Assembly (NCBI GenBank): GCA_963678705.1 | Contig: OY783205.1 | Coordinates: 16,616,001 to 16,680,000, forward strand | Length of the DNA stretch: 64,000 nucleotides | Origin: Panorpa germanica | Lineage: Eukaryota > Arthropoda > Insecta > Mecoptera > Panorpidae | Reading direction: 5' to 3' | Part shown: positions 21,698 through 33,090 of the stretch, in pieces | How the letters are laid out: the number at the start of each line of letters is the position of its first letter | Position numbering within the stretch: the stretch's first letter is position 1 | Translations under genes and position numbers: made by a program | The notes under the pieces: model-generated | What the model was told of the DNA's origin: nothing | The model's input: only the letters and a program-made list of their open reading frames with translations | The model's database searches: none

Positions 21698-22364
21698 ATC
21701 TTTTATTCTTTTGGTTTGTTTTCATTGTTTTTAAAATGTTCAAACAAAATTAGTATTCGCCAACAATAAATGGTTTTCCGTGTTGCCCAATTACATTCGA
21801 GGCAACAAAAGATGCACCAAATATATTGAACGACTATTCATAAATAGGGAAGGAAACGAATATGATCTCACAAGATTATATTTTTTGATTCCTTTAACGG
21901 TGAAAGGGGCAAAATGACTATTTGAATTGTAAACATATTTTTTAATATTGCAACTAATATTTTCACAATAATAAACACTTGAGGTCCACATAGGTAGTCC
22001 GATATTTAATATTGACTTTTTGTATACATAGTACAGTTTTATACAAATGAACACATGGTTCATAAGCTCGTTGAAGTCTTAGCGCGTCCGCACACGAGTC
22101 GACTGATTTGCAACGCGAGTACTAAACCGGTTGAGAATGTAATTGTGTTGGTACCTTGACTGTGTGATCTGGAACCTTTTAATAGGATGTAATCGCATTA
22201 GCACTCTTTATCATAAGAGAAATTTTATATTATTTTATTTATTAATACACAACTGAGCTGTAGAAGTAAGTCTTTCATACGTTTGTATTCAAAATATGTT
22301 TCATACGTCTGTAGATAAAAGTGTATCTATAAATTAATTTAGCTCTTTATATCCAATCATTTGC
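21698..22364. other. Stretch without recognisable gene
   Basis: Short minus-strand frames (for example 21791-22063) have no recognisable similarity. I searched here for the missing right end of the hAT element and did not find it. Confidence 0.4.
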
Positions 22365-22433
22365 TCACATATGTAAGGTGAGACGGCACTATATATACTG
22401 CTAACATTATAAGAAGTCGTCATTATAAGTCCT
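22365..22433 (+). mobile_element. SINE fragment (3' part)
   Basis: Similar to the 3' half of the SINE at 59184-59454, with matching words such as CACATATG, TACTGC, AACATT and AGTCGTC in the same order. The tRNA-like head is absent. Confidence 0.6.
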
Positions 22434-22559
22434 CTTTAATTACTACCCCATCATTGTCAGGATCTCCTATCTGTATAACAAAAAAATCTTCGGTTGTTTT
22501 TTTTATAATATCCCAGCATTGCGACATCTTGTTTTCCACAGTCTTTATGCAATTTTTCC

Positions 22560-22867
22560 AATATGTCGTATCTACACTATTTCATTTTTCAGTCTACTTC
22601 TGCCAATGTCAGATATAAAATTCTTTACAGTTGGCCTGTACTAAGTCAAGAGCATTGAAATTGCAGTGATAAGGTGAAAGTTGGATGCAGTACTTTGTGA
22701 TCATGCTTCATTACGATGCAGTGAATTTCATACACTTTTGATATACGGTTTTTTTTAGCAAGAAACGAAAGTTCGGTTTTTAGCATTTCTGGCGTGGTTG
22801 AGATATAATTTTTCGAAGATGAATAAGCAAATCGTTTTTTTCCATGTCGTATTAGGAAGGGGCCCAA
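22560..22867 (-). pseudogene. DDE transposase C-terminal remnant (Tc1/mariner-like superfamily)
   Basis: One frame has TPEMLKTELSFLAKKN followed by VMKHDHKVL. After a frame change it continues as PYHCNFNALDLVQANCKEF. This matches the end of a common insect DDE transposase, where a GH.V.RLPPYHC.(L/F)NP(I/L)E..W...K block carries the last catalytic acidic residue. Here Asp stands in the Glu position, and the block is frameshifted. Only the C-terminal part is left. Confidence 0.55.
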
Positions 22868-24723
22868 TATGTTTTCTGGTCACTCATCTTACAGTAATAC
22901 ATTTTCATAATTAATTCTTGATACATACTAAATTTCATCTTAGCAGCCACCTTAGCTTTAAATAACTGTTTTTTTTATAGATATTTTTACCCTATTCGTT
23001 TACCGTTTTTTACCCAACTTACCATTTACTCTAATATAATGTGTGGTTTGTTCATTTTTGCAAAACCCGGCATCTTGATGTCAAGCCAATTTGAGAAAAT
23101 AGCAAAACACTCGTAGGTTTTAAACTATATATATTAGGACCTTCCGGGTTTTTTTTAATTTAATTTTTTTTTCTTATTTTGCTTAAAAGGTATGTTTATA
23201 CAATTAGTTAATTGGTAATTTTATATTTCACTACCAAGTTTCGAGATGTCAGGTTTTGAAACTTAAAGTCAAAGATGTTGGGTTTTGCAACAGTTTTGCC
23301 TGATTTTGTCAGGTTTTGCAACCGATTTTTTGTTTTTCTTTTCATATCAATTGCAAGACCTGTCATTTTTAATGTTTGCTTAAAACCCCCACCAATTATT
23401 CAAATTGTTAAAATGAAATGAAGAAAATATTATTATTATTACTGTTTTGTATTTTTAAAAGAATAAATTGACATTATAAATTTTCATCTAATTTGCAAGT
23501 ACCTATACCTGACTAAAAAGAAAAATAGCTACATATCTACTTAATTGAAAAACATTTTAAAAACAAAATATACACTATTACTAAAATGAAAAATACATTT
23601 AAAAATAATTTAAAACTTTTATCGACTAATATTAAATATTGATTTTAAACAAATGCTACAAAATTCGGTGTAAAACTTAAATGAAGTCTTCCAAGAAATT
23701 ATTCATCAATTCAAATTGTCCTTCATCTTGACTATCTGTTTTGTTAAGCAACATTTCTTTTCCATTTTTTGGCCAATATTTTTTTTTTCAATTTCTGCAT
23801 TTTGATCAAGTAGTTTCCTTAATAATATCAGCACCAACAACTTCACCATTCACAACAACAGGTTGTAGGTTACTTTAATTTATATCTACATGCAAAACAT
23901 CTACTGCACCTTTAATTAGGTCAAATGCATCATTTTCTGCATTTTCAATTTCCATTTCTTTTAAAAATACAACATTAATTTATTTAAATAAAACAGTAAA
24001 AGAATTGCCAAAAGATTAATTAACAAAAGCCGGTCTATGAAACATTATAAACAAACACAAACTCTGCTCACTAAAATACAGGCTGCAGGGAAGACAGATG
24101 ATTCTAAACAGTGCTGCCAACAAAACAAAACTGCCTTTATTAATAAAATTAGAGAATAAACCAGAATACTCCAAAAGATACTATTATTATTAATCTAAAT
24201 TGCAGGTCTTGCTACCATACGCGACGGCCATATTGTGATCACCATTCAAACCAACTGTACCTAGTTTTGCATCCGTCCCACTTTATGTCTGGGTTTGTAA
24301 TGTACCGAAGATAAGAGATACCTGGTTTTGCAACCGAACAGATTTTTTAATTTAACTTTTCTATTATTCAATGTTTGATTTTTCACTCGTAACCCTCATA
24401 GATTTGTAGGAATTGTCGAGCTGATTCCACTGCATACCAATAACTCAATTTTTTATTTGTTGTCGGGTTTTGCAACTGGGCTACTCAATTAATACTTCAA
24501 TGTAAACCCACAAACTAAATTTCATATTTATATCTACGTTTTAATGCCACCGCCACCTGAAATTTTAGAGTTTTTATGTTCTTTTAATTTTTTTTTTTGT
24601 ATTTTCATTCTTTATTCTCTCCATTTAGGAGATACGTATATAATCTACCATGGGTTATTTTGGGTTTTTACATTTTGAAAGTCAAACAAACATACCATTT
24701 CAGGATTACAAACATAATAAATA
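22868..24723. other. Region with a recurring GGTTTTGCAAC motif and a decayed reading frame
   Basis: The word GGTTTTGCAAC, or close variants, recurs at about 23280, 23315, 24325 and 24468, with an inverted form near 23065. On the minus strand, 23970-23690 keeps a plausible protein trace (NAENDAFDLIKGAVDVLH, then LQPVVVNGEVVGADIIK, then DEGQFELMNNFLEDF) broken by stops and frame changes. I do not recognise this protein. No terminal repeats were found. Confidence 0.35.
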
Positions 24724-25311
24724 CGAGGCGTGTTTTTTAAGTAAGTACCGTTTTGGAATTAAAAAAAGACGTGCAAAGATATCGCAATAATTTTTTACAT
24801 GAAAGCCTGTACCTTAATCTACTTTTCTACATAATTTCCGTGAATATTGAGGCACTTGTCATAACGTGGCACCAGTTTTTGAATACCCTGAAATATCATG
24901 AAATTCTGCCGCCTGACTTGTTAACCACTGTATCACAACTGTTTTGACTTCGTTATCGTCATGCACATTTGTGCGGCCATCTTTAAATGCTCTCATCCAT
25001 TTCCTTACCATTCCATCACTCATAATGTTTTGTCCGTAAACTTCACAGATCTCACGATGAATATTGATCGGTTTTACGCCTTTAGCACTAAGAAATCGTA
25101 TAACAGCCCGTACTTCACAATCGGCGGGACACACGATTGTCGGAGGCATCTTAAACACTCAGTAAACAACGTATACAATGAAGAATCAGACTGTAATGGC
25201 GTCAGTGCGTAGACAAGAGATGTAGGTAACCAGCGCGCATGTGCGGAACGCCGACCGTAGCGCTGCAAAGGCGGAATCGCAAAACGGTACTTACTTAAAA
25301 AACATGCCTCG
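24724..25311. mobile_element. Deleted mariner element with intact ends, 588 bp
   Basis: The inverted ends start CGAGGCGTG and CGAGGCATG and match over about 31 bp (TTTTTTAAGTAAGTACCGTTTT). TA lies on both sides (24722-24723 and 25312-25313), as expected for mariner. It contains a minus-strand transposase fragment with the N-terminal helix-turn-helix domain and the last 20 or so codons, but none of the catalytic DDD core. This is a typical internal-deletion derivative. Confidence 0.88.
24819..25158 (-). pseudogene. Mariner transposase fragment (HTH plus C-terminus)
   Basis: Starts MPPTIVCPADCEVRAV and continues with GVKPINIHREICEVYG and MVRKWMRAFKDGR, the paired-like HTH of mariner transposases. 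An internal deletion then joins NVHD to EVKTVVIQWLTSQA. After one frame change it ends LVPRYDKCLNIHGNYVEK, the usual C-terminus. The catalytic domain is gone. Confidence 0.85.
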
Positions 25312-25867
25312 TAGTAGGCAACGATGATCACTCTAATGTGTTCTTTGGGATGTGCGGATGTGTAATGTGTTCTCTAATTTGTGATTGTGGCTGCGGTGGT
25401 ATGCGAATGAGGGTAAATCCGATGACATAGCACCACTCGTGCCAGCGGTGAACAGTGTTCAGTTCAACACTATATTTCCTTCCATTATAGTTATATCCAT
25501 ATTAGTTTGGAATGTATCTCTCCATACTACACACCTAAGTTCCGTCTTCCGTGTACACATGCAGATGCAATTTCTGCACAATATTTCGCGAGTTTATGAC
25601 CAATACAGGCTGACATCGCAAAGCTCTAGGAGTATAGGGAAATAAAACCATGATTTACTGCACACTGTTTTTAGAGTTTCTAAAGCAGTCTTTAACTTAA
25701 ACTGTTTACGTTTTACAAGTATTTAATGTTCTTTATCTAATTATTTACAACTAATAATGACATTTACAATTCTTATGTATGTACTCCTGTATTCCTTAAG
25801 AATTATGAAATTTAGTACATTCGCTAACTTTTCTATTCCAAATATCTTAATGAATATATTTATAAAA
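25312..25867. other. Stretch without recognisable gene
   Basis: A plus-strand open frame at 25385-25645 has no recognisable similarity. Nothing else seen. Confidence 0.4.
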
Positions 25868-25965
25868 GACAGAATGAACGAGAGCATTTAAACTTGACGC
25901 TAGACTGCTGTGTCTTTGGGTCCGAGCCCCGAACTAGAGTTATATTTTTTCTGGGTTTGTTATTT
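25868..25965 (+). mobile_element. SINE fragment (tRNA-like head)
   Basis: Matches the head of the SINE at 59184-59454: GAGAGCAT, CTTGACGC, ACTGCTGTGTCTT, a degenerate B box GGGTCCGAGCCCC and TTTTCTGGGTTTG follow in the same order. No 3' half or A tail is seen, so it is truncated or diverged. Confidence 0.75.
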
Positions 25966-26430
25966 ATCAAATTAAGTATACCATATCGTAATAAACATAA
26001 TAAACTGTTGCAACTGGTATTTATAAAAAATAAAGAAGACTAATTTGATTTAATCTCATATTTACATTTTTGTGGGTGCAACCAACATTTCTTCAAGACG
26101 CCGCTACTTCGTGTTCTTATTGGCCAGCATTTCAATTCATCTGTCTGTATCCTCCAATCGTCATGTCCATGGAAACTTTAAATACTTATTGTGTGTCGTC
26201 GATTATCTGTTATATGTAAAGGACAGCGACGTACTTAGTTTTGGTAGAGTTTTCGGTGGGCAATCCGAAGCTGTAAATAGACATTGGATAAGCCTCCGAG
26301 TGCTCGATATTGACAAATTTGTAGACAATCCCTGACATTGATTTATCATTGACTAAGAAATACAGACTCTGAAGTTATCTGAAAAGCTATATTTGGAAGA
26401 TTTTGAAGAATTTGCTACTGCCATCAACAT

Positions 26431-27451
26431 AACGTAATCTCCATCAAGAGCAACGCAATCATTCCAGCGCCGCTCTAACATTTCAATACCACTTTTGTAG
26501 AACGATTTATCTTTTGCTTCAAAATAGGCCTCAGTTTCAGCGATAACCTGTTCATTTGTGCGACATTTCTCACCGGCAAACATTTTTTTCAGGTCTGCGA
26601 ACAGGCAGTAGTCGCTGGGAGCCAAATCTGGCGAATACGGTAGATGTGGGAGCAATTCGAAGTTCAATTCATGTAGTTTTGCCATTGTTTTGATTGACTT
26701 GTGAAACGGTGCGTTGTCTTGATGAAACAAAAATTTTTTCTTTGCCATATGCGGTCGTTTCTTTGCAATTTCGGCCTTCAAACGCTCCAATAACGCTATA
26801 TAATATTTATTGTTAATGGTATTTCCTTTCTCAAGATAGTCGATGAATATTCCAAACGCACATCCCAATATACCGAGGCCATAACCTTTCCAGCCGATTG
26901 TTGTGCTTTCGGGCGCTTTGGACCAGGTTCACCAGTTGCTGTCCACTCAGATGACGATCGTTTTGATTTCGGAGTGAAGTGATGGATCCATGTTTCATCC
27001 ATTGTCACATATCGACGCAAAAATTCCGGTTTGTTACGTTTAAACATGGCCAAACACTGCTCAGAATCATCAACACGTTCTCATTTTTGGTCAACAGTAA
27101 GCAAACGCAGCACCCACTTTGAACAGAGCTTTCTCATAGTCAAATGCTCATGCAATATAAAGCCAACACGTTCTTTTGATATCTTTACGATGTCAGCTAA
27201 CTCACGCAACTTCACTTTTCGATCATTCAAAACGATTTTGTGGTTCGATTCGCCTCATTTGGACGTCCACTGCGTTCTGCATCATCGGTGTCTCTACGAC
27301 CACGTTTGAAGTCAGTAAATCAACGTTTTATTGTTGTTTCTGATGGAGCGGAGTCCCCATAACACTTTTCAAGCCATTGCTTCGCTTGAACGGTATTTTT
27401 TCCCATCAAGAAGCAGTGTAAATTTAAAACCCGAAATTGTTTTTGATCCAT
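26431..27451 (-). pseudogene. Mariner transposase, DD34D
   Basis: Starts MDQKQFRVLNLHCFLMGKN at 27451. An HTH region carries an in-frame TGA where Trp is usual (after ETTIKR). The catalytic residues are all present: TMDETWIHH, FHQDNAPFHK and YSPDLAPSDY, with 34 residues between the last two Asp, the mariner spacing. A second stop and a frame change lie between 27060 and 26870. About 340 codons in all, the family's usual length, but not translatable. Confidence 0.88.
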
Positions 27452-27642
27452 TGTTTTGAAAATACTAAAAGTAGCGTCACTCTTAGAACAATAACTCACA
27501 AACTACTGAATAGAATATCATGAAATTTTAACAGCTGTCTTTTAAAGGTTAGTATTAACTGACATACAACTATAAAATACAACTGACTGCAATAAAACTA
27601 GCACCATCTATGTGTTAGGCCCGGGACTTTTCAGCCCATGTA
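26431..27642 (-). mobile_element. Mariner (DD34D) element, 3' truncated
   Basis: One end, at 27642, reads TACATGGGCTGAAAAGTCCC inward and is followed by host-gene sequence that continues copy B. The opposite terminal repeat is missing: the element stops right after the transposase C-terminus at about 26431, where F-box sequence resumes. It interrupts exon 1 of F-box copy B. Confidence 0.85.
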
Positions 27643-29214
27643 CTACATTGCAATAATATAGAAACTTTAAACATACCTGCTATAGCATTGATAAATGAAG
27701 ATGTGAAAGTATTGAGCAGTCTGACTACGTTAAGGTCACTTTCAAATAACTACGAAGAAGTTGATGACGGTGTTGGGGCAGTTATTTCAAAGCAATCCCG
27801 TGCTTCAGGAAGTGACCATTCGCGATTACGATGACAGACTTTATGGAATGTGTTTTGAGAAATTACCAGTCTCAATTAAATCACTAAAATTGATTGCAAT
27901 CTGGGAACTAAATCCAAATATTCTATTAAATTATATGGAAAATTGGAAATTGGAAACACTGTATTTAGACGTAATTAGATCCACACCAGAGACGCATGTT
28001 AAGTAGACAAGTATTGGAAGGTGACTCAATGTTAGACATATTATTACAAAATAATCCACATCTTGTCGAATTGCATGTCTATTTGTTGAATGGTAAACTA
28101 GTTTGTCGCTTCTTTAAATTTTTGCCCTTAAAATTGAAGAAACTTAAACTAAAAGAAAATTTAATATTTAATAGTAATGTGTTTTTCAAACGTTTAAAAA
28201 GTTTGGATCTAGATTCTTTGAAGATTGGTGATAATTCATATTGTATTTATGAAGTCCCGCCCTCACTACCTCAATACTACTTTGTAAAAAGTTTAGTGGA
28301 ACTGCTACCAAACTTACAGACACTTGCGCTTCCTGTGTGTACATCGGCGTCATTCCAGGCACTTAAGAGAATTAACAAAACTAACAACTCTTGAATTAGA
28401 TCCAGGAGATGTAGAAATTGACAACGTATTAAAAGTGATGTCGGAAAATTGTCGAAATTTAAAAGACATAGACTTATATAAACCGAAGCGTCTTTCAAAA
28501 GAAGGAGTAGAGCATCTTGTTAGTCTACAGAAATTAGAGAGATTTAGTGCATCTTATACAGGTGAAATATTTAACGGGGACTTTCTGACCATTTTAAGTC
28601 AATGCAAAACTTTAGAAACAGTTAGAATTATAGATAGTACAGTTATTTCAGAAAGTATTTCATTACCGCTGCTGATGAATGACACACTAAGAGTAATTAT
28701 CAACCCTAATTAATTGCTTTCGTTACTATATATGAGAAGCCTTTTAGGATCTAAGATCTCAACAATTTAAAATTTAATTGGGAAGATTCCTATTCTTTTA
28801 ATTGAATATCTTAAAGCGTTATTGAATGTTTCAATTTAAAACTGTTCTAACGCTATAGGCTAACAACAGCTTGTTTAAATATTACAAGTGTGGCATTTGT
28901 TGGTAACCCTCCTATTTATTATGTTATTTATGTGTTAGATTATTTAACAGTGTCTGAATTGTCTGTTATCCTCTACAGAACTAAGATTATAACTAAGAAC
29001 TATTTTTATAAATTTCAAAAAAATAAAATAGGTTTCTGCTAATAATCTATTCTGATTTATTTGTTCCCAGTTTATTGAATTCGTGGACGGTGAAACTATA
29101 TACTCCAATGACAATTTTACTAGGATGGTTGAAAGAATAGTGGATGAAATCAATCAACAGACTGACCGGAAGCAGATTTTAACAGCGACTTTGGCATTGT
29201 AATTTTAACAACTG

Positions 29215-32200
29215 AGCAGAGGGGTATGTACAAATTAGGCAGATATTTTAAACGATTTGACTTTATGTACACCCAGTTTAAATTCTATGAAACTTTCACT
29301 ATTTGGAAAATCGTTGACGGGAGAAATTGAAAGTTTTTAAGGCAGAATTCAAATTTTAAATAGCTATATCTATACTTCATGTTCTATAACTAAACAAATC
29401 AATATCCATATATTTGCATGTGTTTTAGTAAATATTTAAAATATTCAGCTACAAAAGCGTGGTTCTCAACCCAATTGAACCGAAACTCTTCTTAATGGGC
29501 TTGTGTCCTATGTCTTCAATCTATAAAAATGTACCAGATATTGATAAAGGGGGTTCTTGAATGTCCAATTATTTTGTATAACTTCTTATATGTTAATAGA
29601 TATTAACAATTAAAAAAGTTATTTTGTCTCTTTAATTATTAAAGGGATTCAACGTTGAAAAATATTCCAAGACATGTGACCTCACGTCCACTATGTTGCT
29701 ATCTCTTTTGTACAACAGAGCGTAAAATAGATATATTCTTGACAGAACTCTGACAAGTTTTCCAACCTTACAGCTCATAAATCTCTGCTATATGTATTTA
29801 TATATCAAATATTATTTACAGCTATTTCGAGGAACAATAAAATTTCAATATTATGTCCGCCGTAACAGGGTGAAATAAAATAAAAACTTATTCTTTTTTT
29901 GCTAACTAAAGCATACGTATACTAGTTACACAGGACTACCAACAGCTACAAAACATTACTATAACACAGACCTACTCAACAAATAACTGACCTATTTACC
30001 TTGTCACGTCATAAATATGGCTGACATCTGCAGCGCTAAAACTACAATTCAAATTTTTAATTACTATATCTTCGTCAACATTTAAATATTTTATAAAATA
30101 GGCACGTTAATATACATTTATTAACATCAATTTCAATCAACAATTGAAAAATCGACCCCTAAAAAGCCCATTAAATTTAGCAAGCCGGCTGCAGCGTCAG
30201 TTAAATGTTACATTATCAACTAGATTAATAGTTACAGTTACATATATTTAATGTTGATTTCTCATAAAAAAAACTTACTTATTACATAACATTTTTTTGT
30301 TTAATAATATGTAAAGTTACATTACAAAAAATATCTTTCGACATAAATTAATAAAGATTTTATGTAAGATTATTTAATGATAAATTAATTATTAATGATA
30401 GATATTTAAAATCTTTTAACTTTGTGTGACAATACAGGGGAAGATGGGGGAATAGCGTCACTTAAGCAGTTATCGAAATATTTTCTTATTTTAAGGACTT
30501 TTACAGGACTAAGTAACTGACTTTTTACATAGCTTATTTAATGAACTTAAGATAAATACGATACACATTATCAATCTATTAAGCGTTTGTTATTTTTCAA
30601 TCGTTTTTTTAAACCCTTCGTTGACTATTCAACTATTGGGGCATTACTGTTCATTCGAAATTAGTCAATTCTTAATACTTTATTGCAATCCATAATGTTA
30701 CAAATGGTGTTAAGATATGTTTAGGTAGTAAATTAATAAAGCTTTACTTCTAAAATAAAGGAATTAATAAAAAAAAACTTTTTTTCAATCTATGTTTTTG
30801 TCAATGCAAAAAGTTTATCTCTCGTAATACGAAATGCAAAATACGAAGTACATGAGGGACGATTCCCTATTAAACTGCTTTTTGCTTGTTAAAATGATTT
30901 TTTATGCATATAATAGTTTAATAAATTAAAAATTACCTATAATTAATATCAAATTTATATTAATTCAATTTAAATACAAATTAAATATTTTGAAAAAAAG
31001 AATAATAAATTTTGCAATGTTGCAAATTTACGTGTGTTGACGCATGCGTGATTTGGTTCTTTGACCAACAAATTGTTATATTTTATAAAATATTTATTCC
31101 GATTTTAAATTTCCCGCTCTAATTAGCATTTGCAACGTTGTCGGCTTATTACGTACATATACTGTTTCTTAAAGGTTTTATTTAAATATTTTCGTAAATA
31201 TGTATCCTTTTGCTAATTTTCTTTTTGCAATAGTTACAGAAAAGATTATTTTATATACACCTAGTTTTCGTGAAAGCTGTGTCACCATTTTTTTATAGTT
31301 AAAAGTTATATTATGTGGTGAAATTGAGCTAAAAATTATGATTTGTATTTAAAATAACTATTTTTAATCATGTATAAAAAGAAAACTATGAACCCTAGGT
31401 TTCTAAAATTTTGAGACAGCATGTATTTTAACTATTTGTATCGACCCTCCAAATTTCACAACGTTTTCATCATTTACGTTAACGTCATGTACCTCCTTAA
31501 CCATACATGTTCTTTATTTTTTATATTTTAACCAAAATTAACCAAAACATTATTTTTTTTATAATATTTCAAACATATTATTATTATTTCTATATTTCGA
31601 CTACGAAAATTACCTACAGATCAAGACGCCTAAGAAAATACTCCCTTTGCTCTCACAATAATCGCATAGATTCAGAGACTGCCAAAAACCGATAATGGCT
31701 TTTTTGATTGATCACTGAAAACGTAAAGAACTTTCATAAAATCCAACAAGCCCATAGGATACACTAATACGTGGGTAATAATTGACATTTGTAATTGGAA
31801 TAAATCACTTTAAGCTTATATTCATCGAATTATTAATTTTTTTAAAACAAAACACGTCCTTACTTTTACACAGCTGTCCAACTCACTGCACGCGATGTAA
31901 AATGACGGTGTTTGGTAAATAAGTATACTTAGGCGTATACTTGACGTTGGTACTAGTAGCGTTAGAGAATTGTATTTGGAAATATTAAATTTCAATGTGA
32001 CCAGCATACCCACTGACTGCTATTTTTCCTCTCCGCTACCCCTATTCGATAAATTCCAAAAATTCCTTCTCCATCAATAAATAACAAAACGGAACATTGG
32101 GGGAAAATCATTACCATAAATAATGAGTTTTCGTTTTGATTTTATAGAGTATATAAGCCGTTTTGTTTTATCACTTTTACGGGTCATGAATTTATAGCTC

Positions 32201-32245
32201 TCTCTCATTTCAACTTTATAATATTGTTATGAATTTTGTTTTTCA
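29215..32245. other. Intron 2 of F-box copy B and its insertions
   Basis: Segments near 29215-29290 and 30280-30400 match, inverted, the short intron of copy A (about 15850-16080). The rest is AT-rich sequence not in copy A. Blocks near 29590-29720 and 30045-30100 resemble 33170-33330 and 33450-33480, indicating a diverged dispersed repeat. No protein trace seen. Confidence 0.5.
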
Positions 32246-32501
32246 GATTGTTCGACTGCCAAGGTTACCTCCTTTAATGCAGCTGAGAGATTTCATAGAA
32301 GACGAGCTTTACTTAAATGAAACACTTCACCGCTTTAACTTTATTTAATCATTTAAACACAGCACATAAATATTACATGCAATAATTTGGAGAAGTTTGC
32401 TTTAGCAAACTTACTAACTCCAATTAGACGTATGATCACGATAAAAGTGTTCAAGAATAATAAAGTGCAATGCATATTTAATTAAGATATATGCGGCATA
32501 T

Positions 32502-32502
<1 letters not shown>

Positions 32503-32560
<58 letters not shown>

Positions 32561-32568
32561 TATATATA
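32503..32568. repeat. (AT)n microsatellite
   Basis: About 65 bp of nearly pure AT repeat. It borders a small TIR element, and its end serves as that element's likely target site. Confidence 0.9.
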
Positions 32569-32733
32569 CAGTGCCGTAATTGAGGGAGGGCAGTCGGGGC
32601 TACTGCCCCAGGGCATCCACAATAGAAATCAAAGCACTGAATTGCAAAAAATTGTTCCTTTTATTCGGAAAATACTTAAGAGCTTTCGCTCTTTCGTTGC
32701 CCCAGGGCCTCCACACCTCGTAATCCGGCACTG
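32569..32733. mobile_element. Small TIR element (hAT-like MITE), 165 bp
   Basis: Ends read CAGTGCCGTAAT and CAGTGCCGGATTAC from the outside in. Both are followed by a GGGGC-rich segment. Flanks are TATATATA and TATATGCA, a degenerate 8-bp duplication inside the AT repeat. It is too short to code. Confidence 0.65.
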
Positions 32734-32859
32734 TATATGCATGTAACTCTTTTTTACTTAAAGTATAATATTTTTTTTATATTTATTTACTTATTTGCTT
32801 TGACTTTCTTTCGTCATAGCCACCATCAAACATTTTTTATACACCTTTTATAATTTATA

Positions 32860-33090
32860 ATTCAATTTTACAAATTTCTAAATATTTCAATAATTCACTA
32901 AATAATTTTGAATGACACAAAAATTTAGTATTAACAGGAAAAGTTATAATCACATCTAATATATCACTATTCAATTTTGATCTTTCTAAACTAAAATTTA
33001 TACATTCAAATGCAATATGATCCAAAGTTCCTTCTTCACCACATTGACATCTATCATCAGATTTAATATTAATTTTGTACAGGTCAGCTG
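32860..33090 (-). pseudogene. LINE ORF2 C-terminal zinc region
   Basis: An open block in one frame contains RCQCGEEGTLDHIAFEC, the Cys/His pattern near the end of many insect LINE ORF2 proteins, followed by an Ile/Leu/Lys-rich tail. No reverse transcriptase was found upstream, so this is an isolated remnant. Confidence 0.6.

Larger units (their letters stand above)
26165..32345 (+). pseudogene. F-box/LRR gene copy B, decayed and split by a mariner
   Basis: Paralogue of copy A in opposite orientation. Exon 1 lies at 26165-26430 and 27643-28694, with a mariner between. Exon 2 is at about 29071-29200 (acceptor TTCCCAG, QFIEFVD) and exon 3 at 32247-32345 (acceptor TTTTTCAG, LPRLPPLMQLRDF). Exon 1 has early stops and frame changes near 26215, 28000 and 28370. 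The first donor is GTAATT and not GTAAGT, and exon 2 has a stop. Exon 3 is still fully open. Intron 2 is 3 kb against 380 bp in copy A and holds extra AT-rich sequence. Not expected to make a full protein. Confidence 0.8.

Noticed and set aside
26353-26868. The minus-strand transposase frame running past the mariner into 26353
   Set aside because: The last codons are antisense F-box sequence; the mariner stops near 26431.
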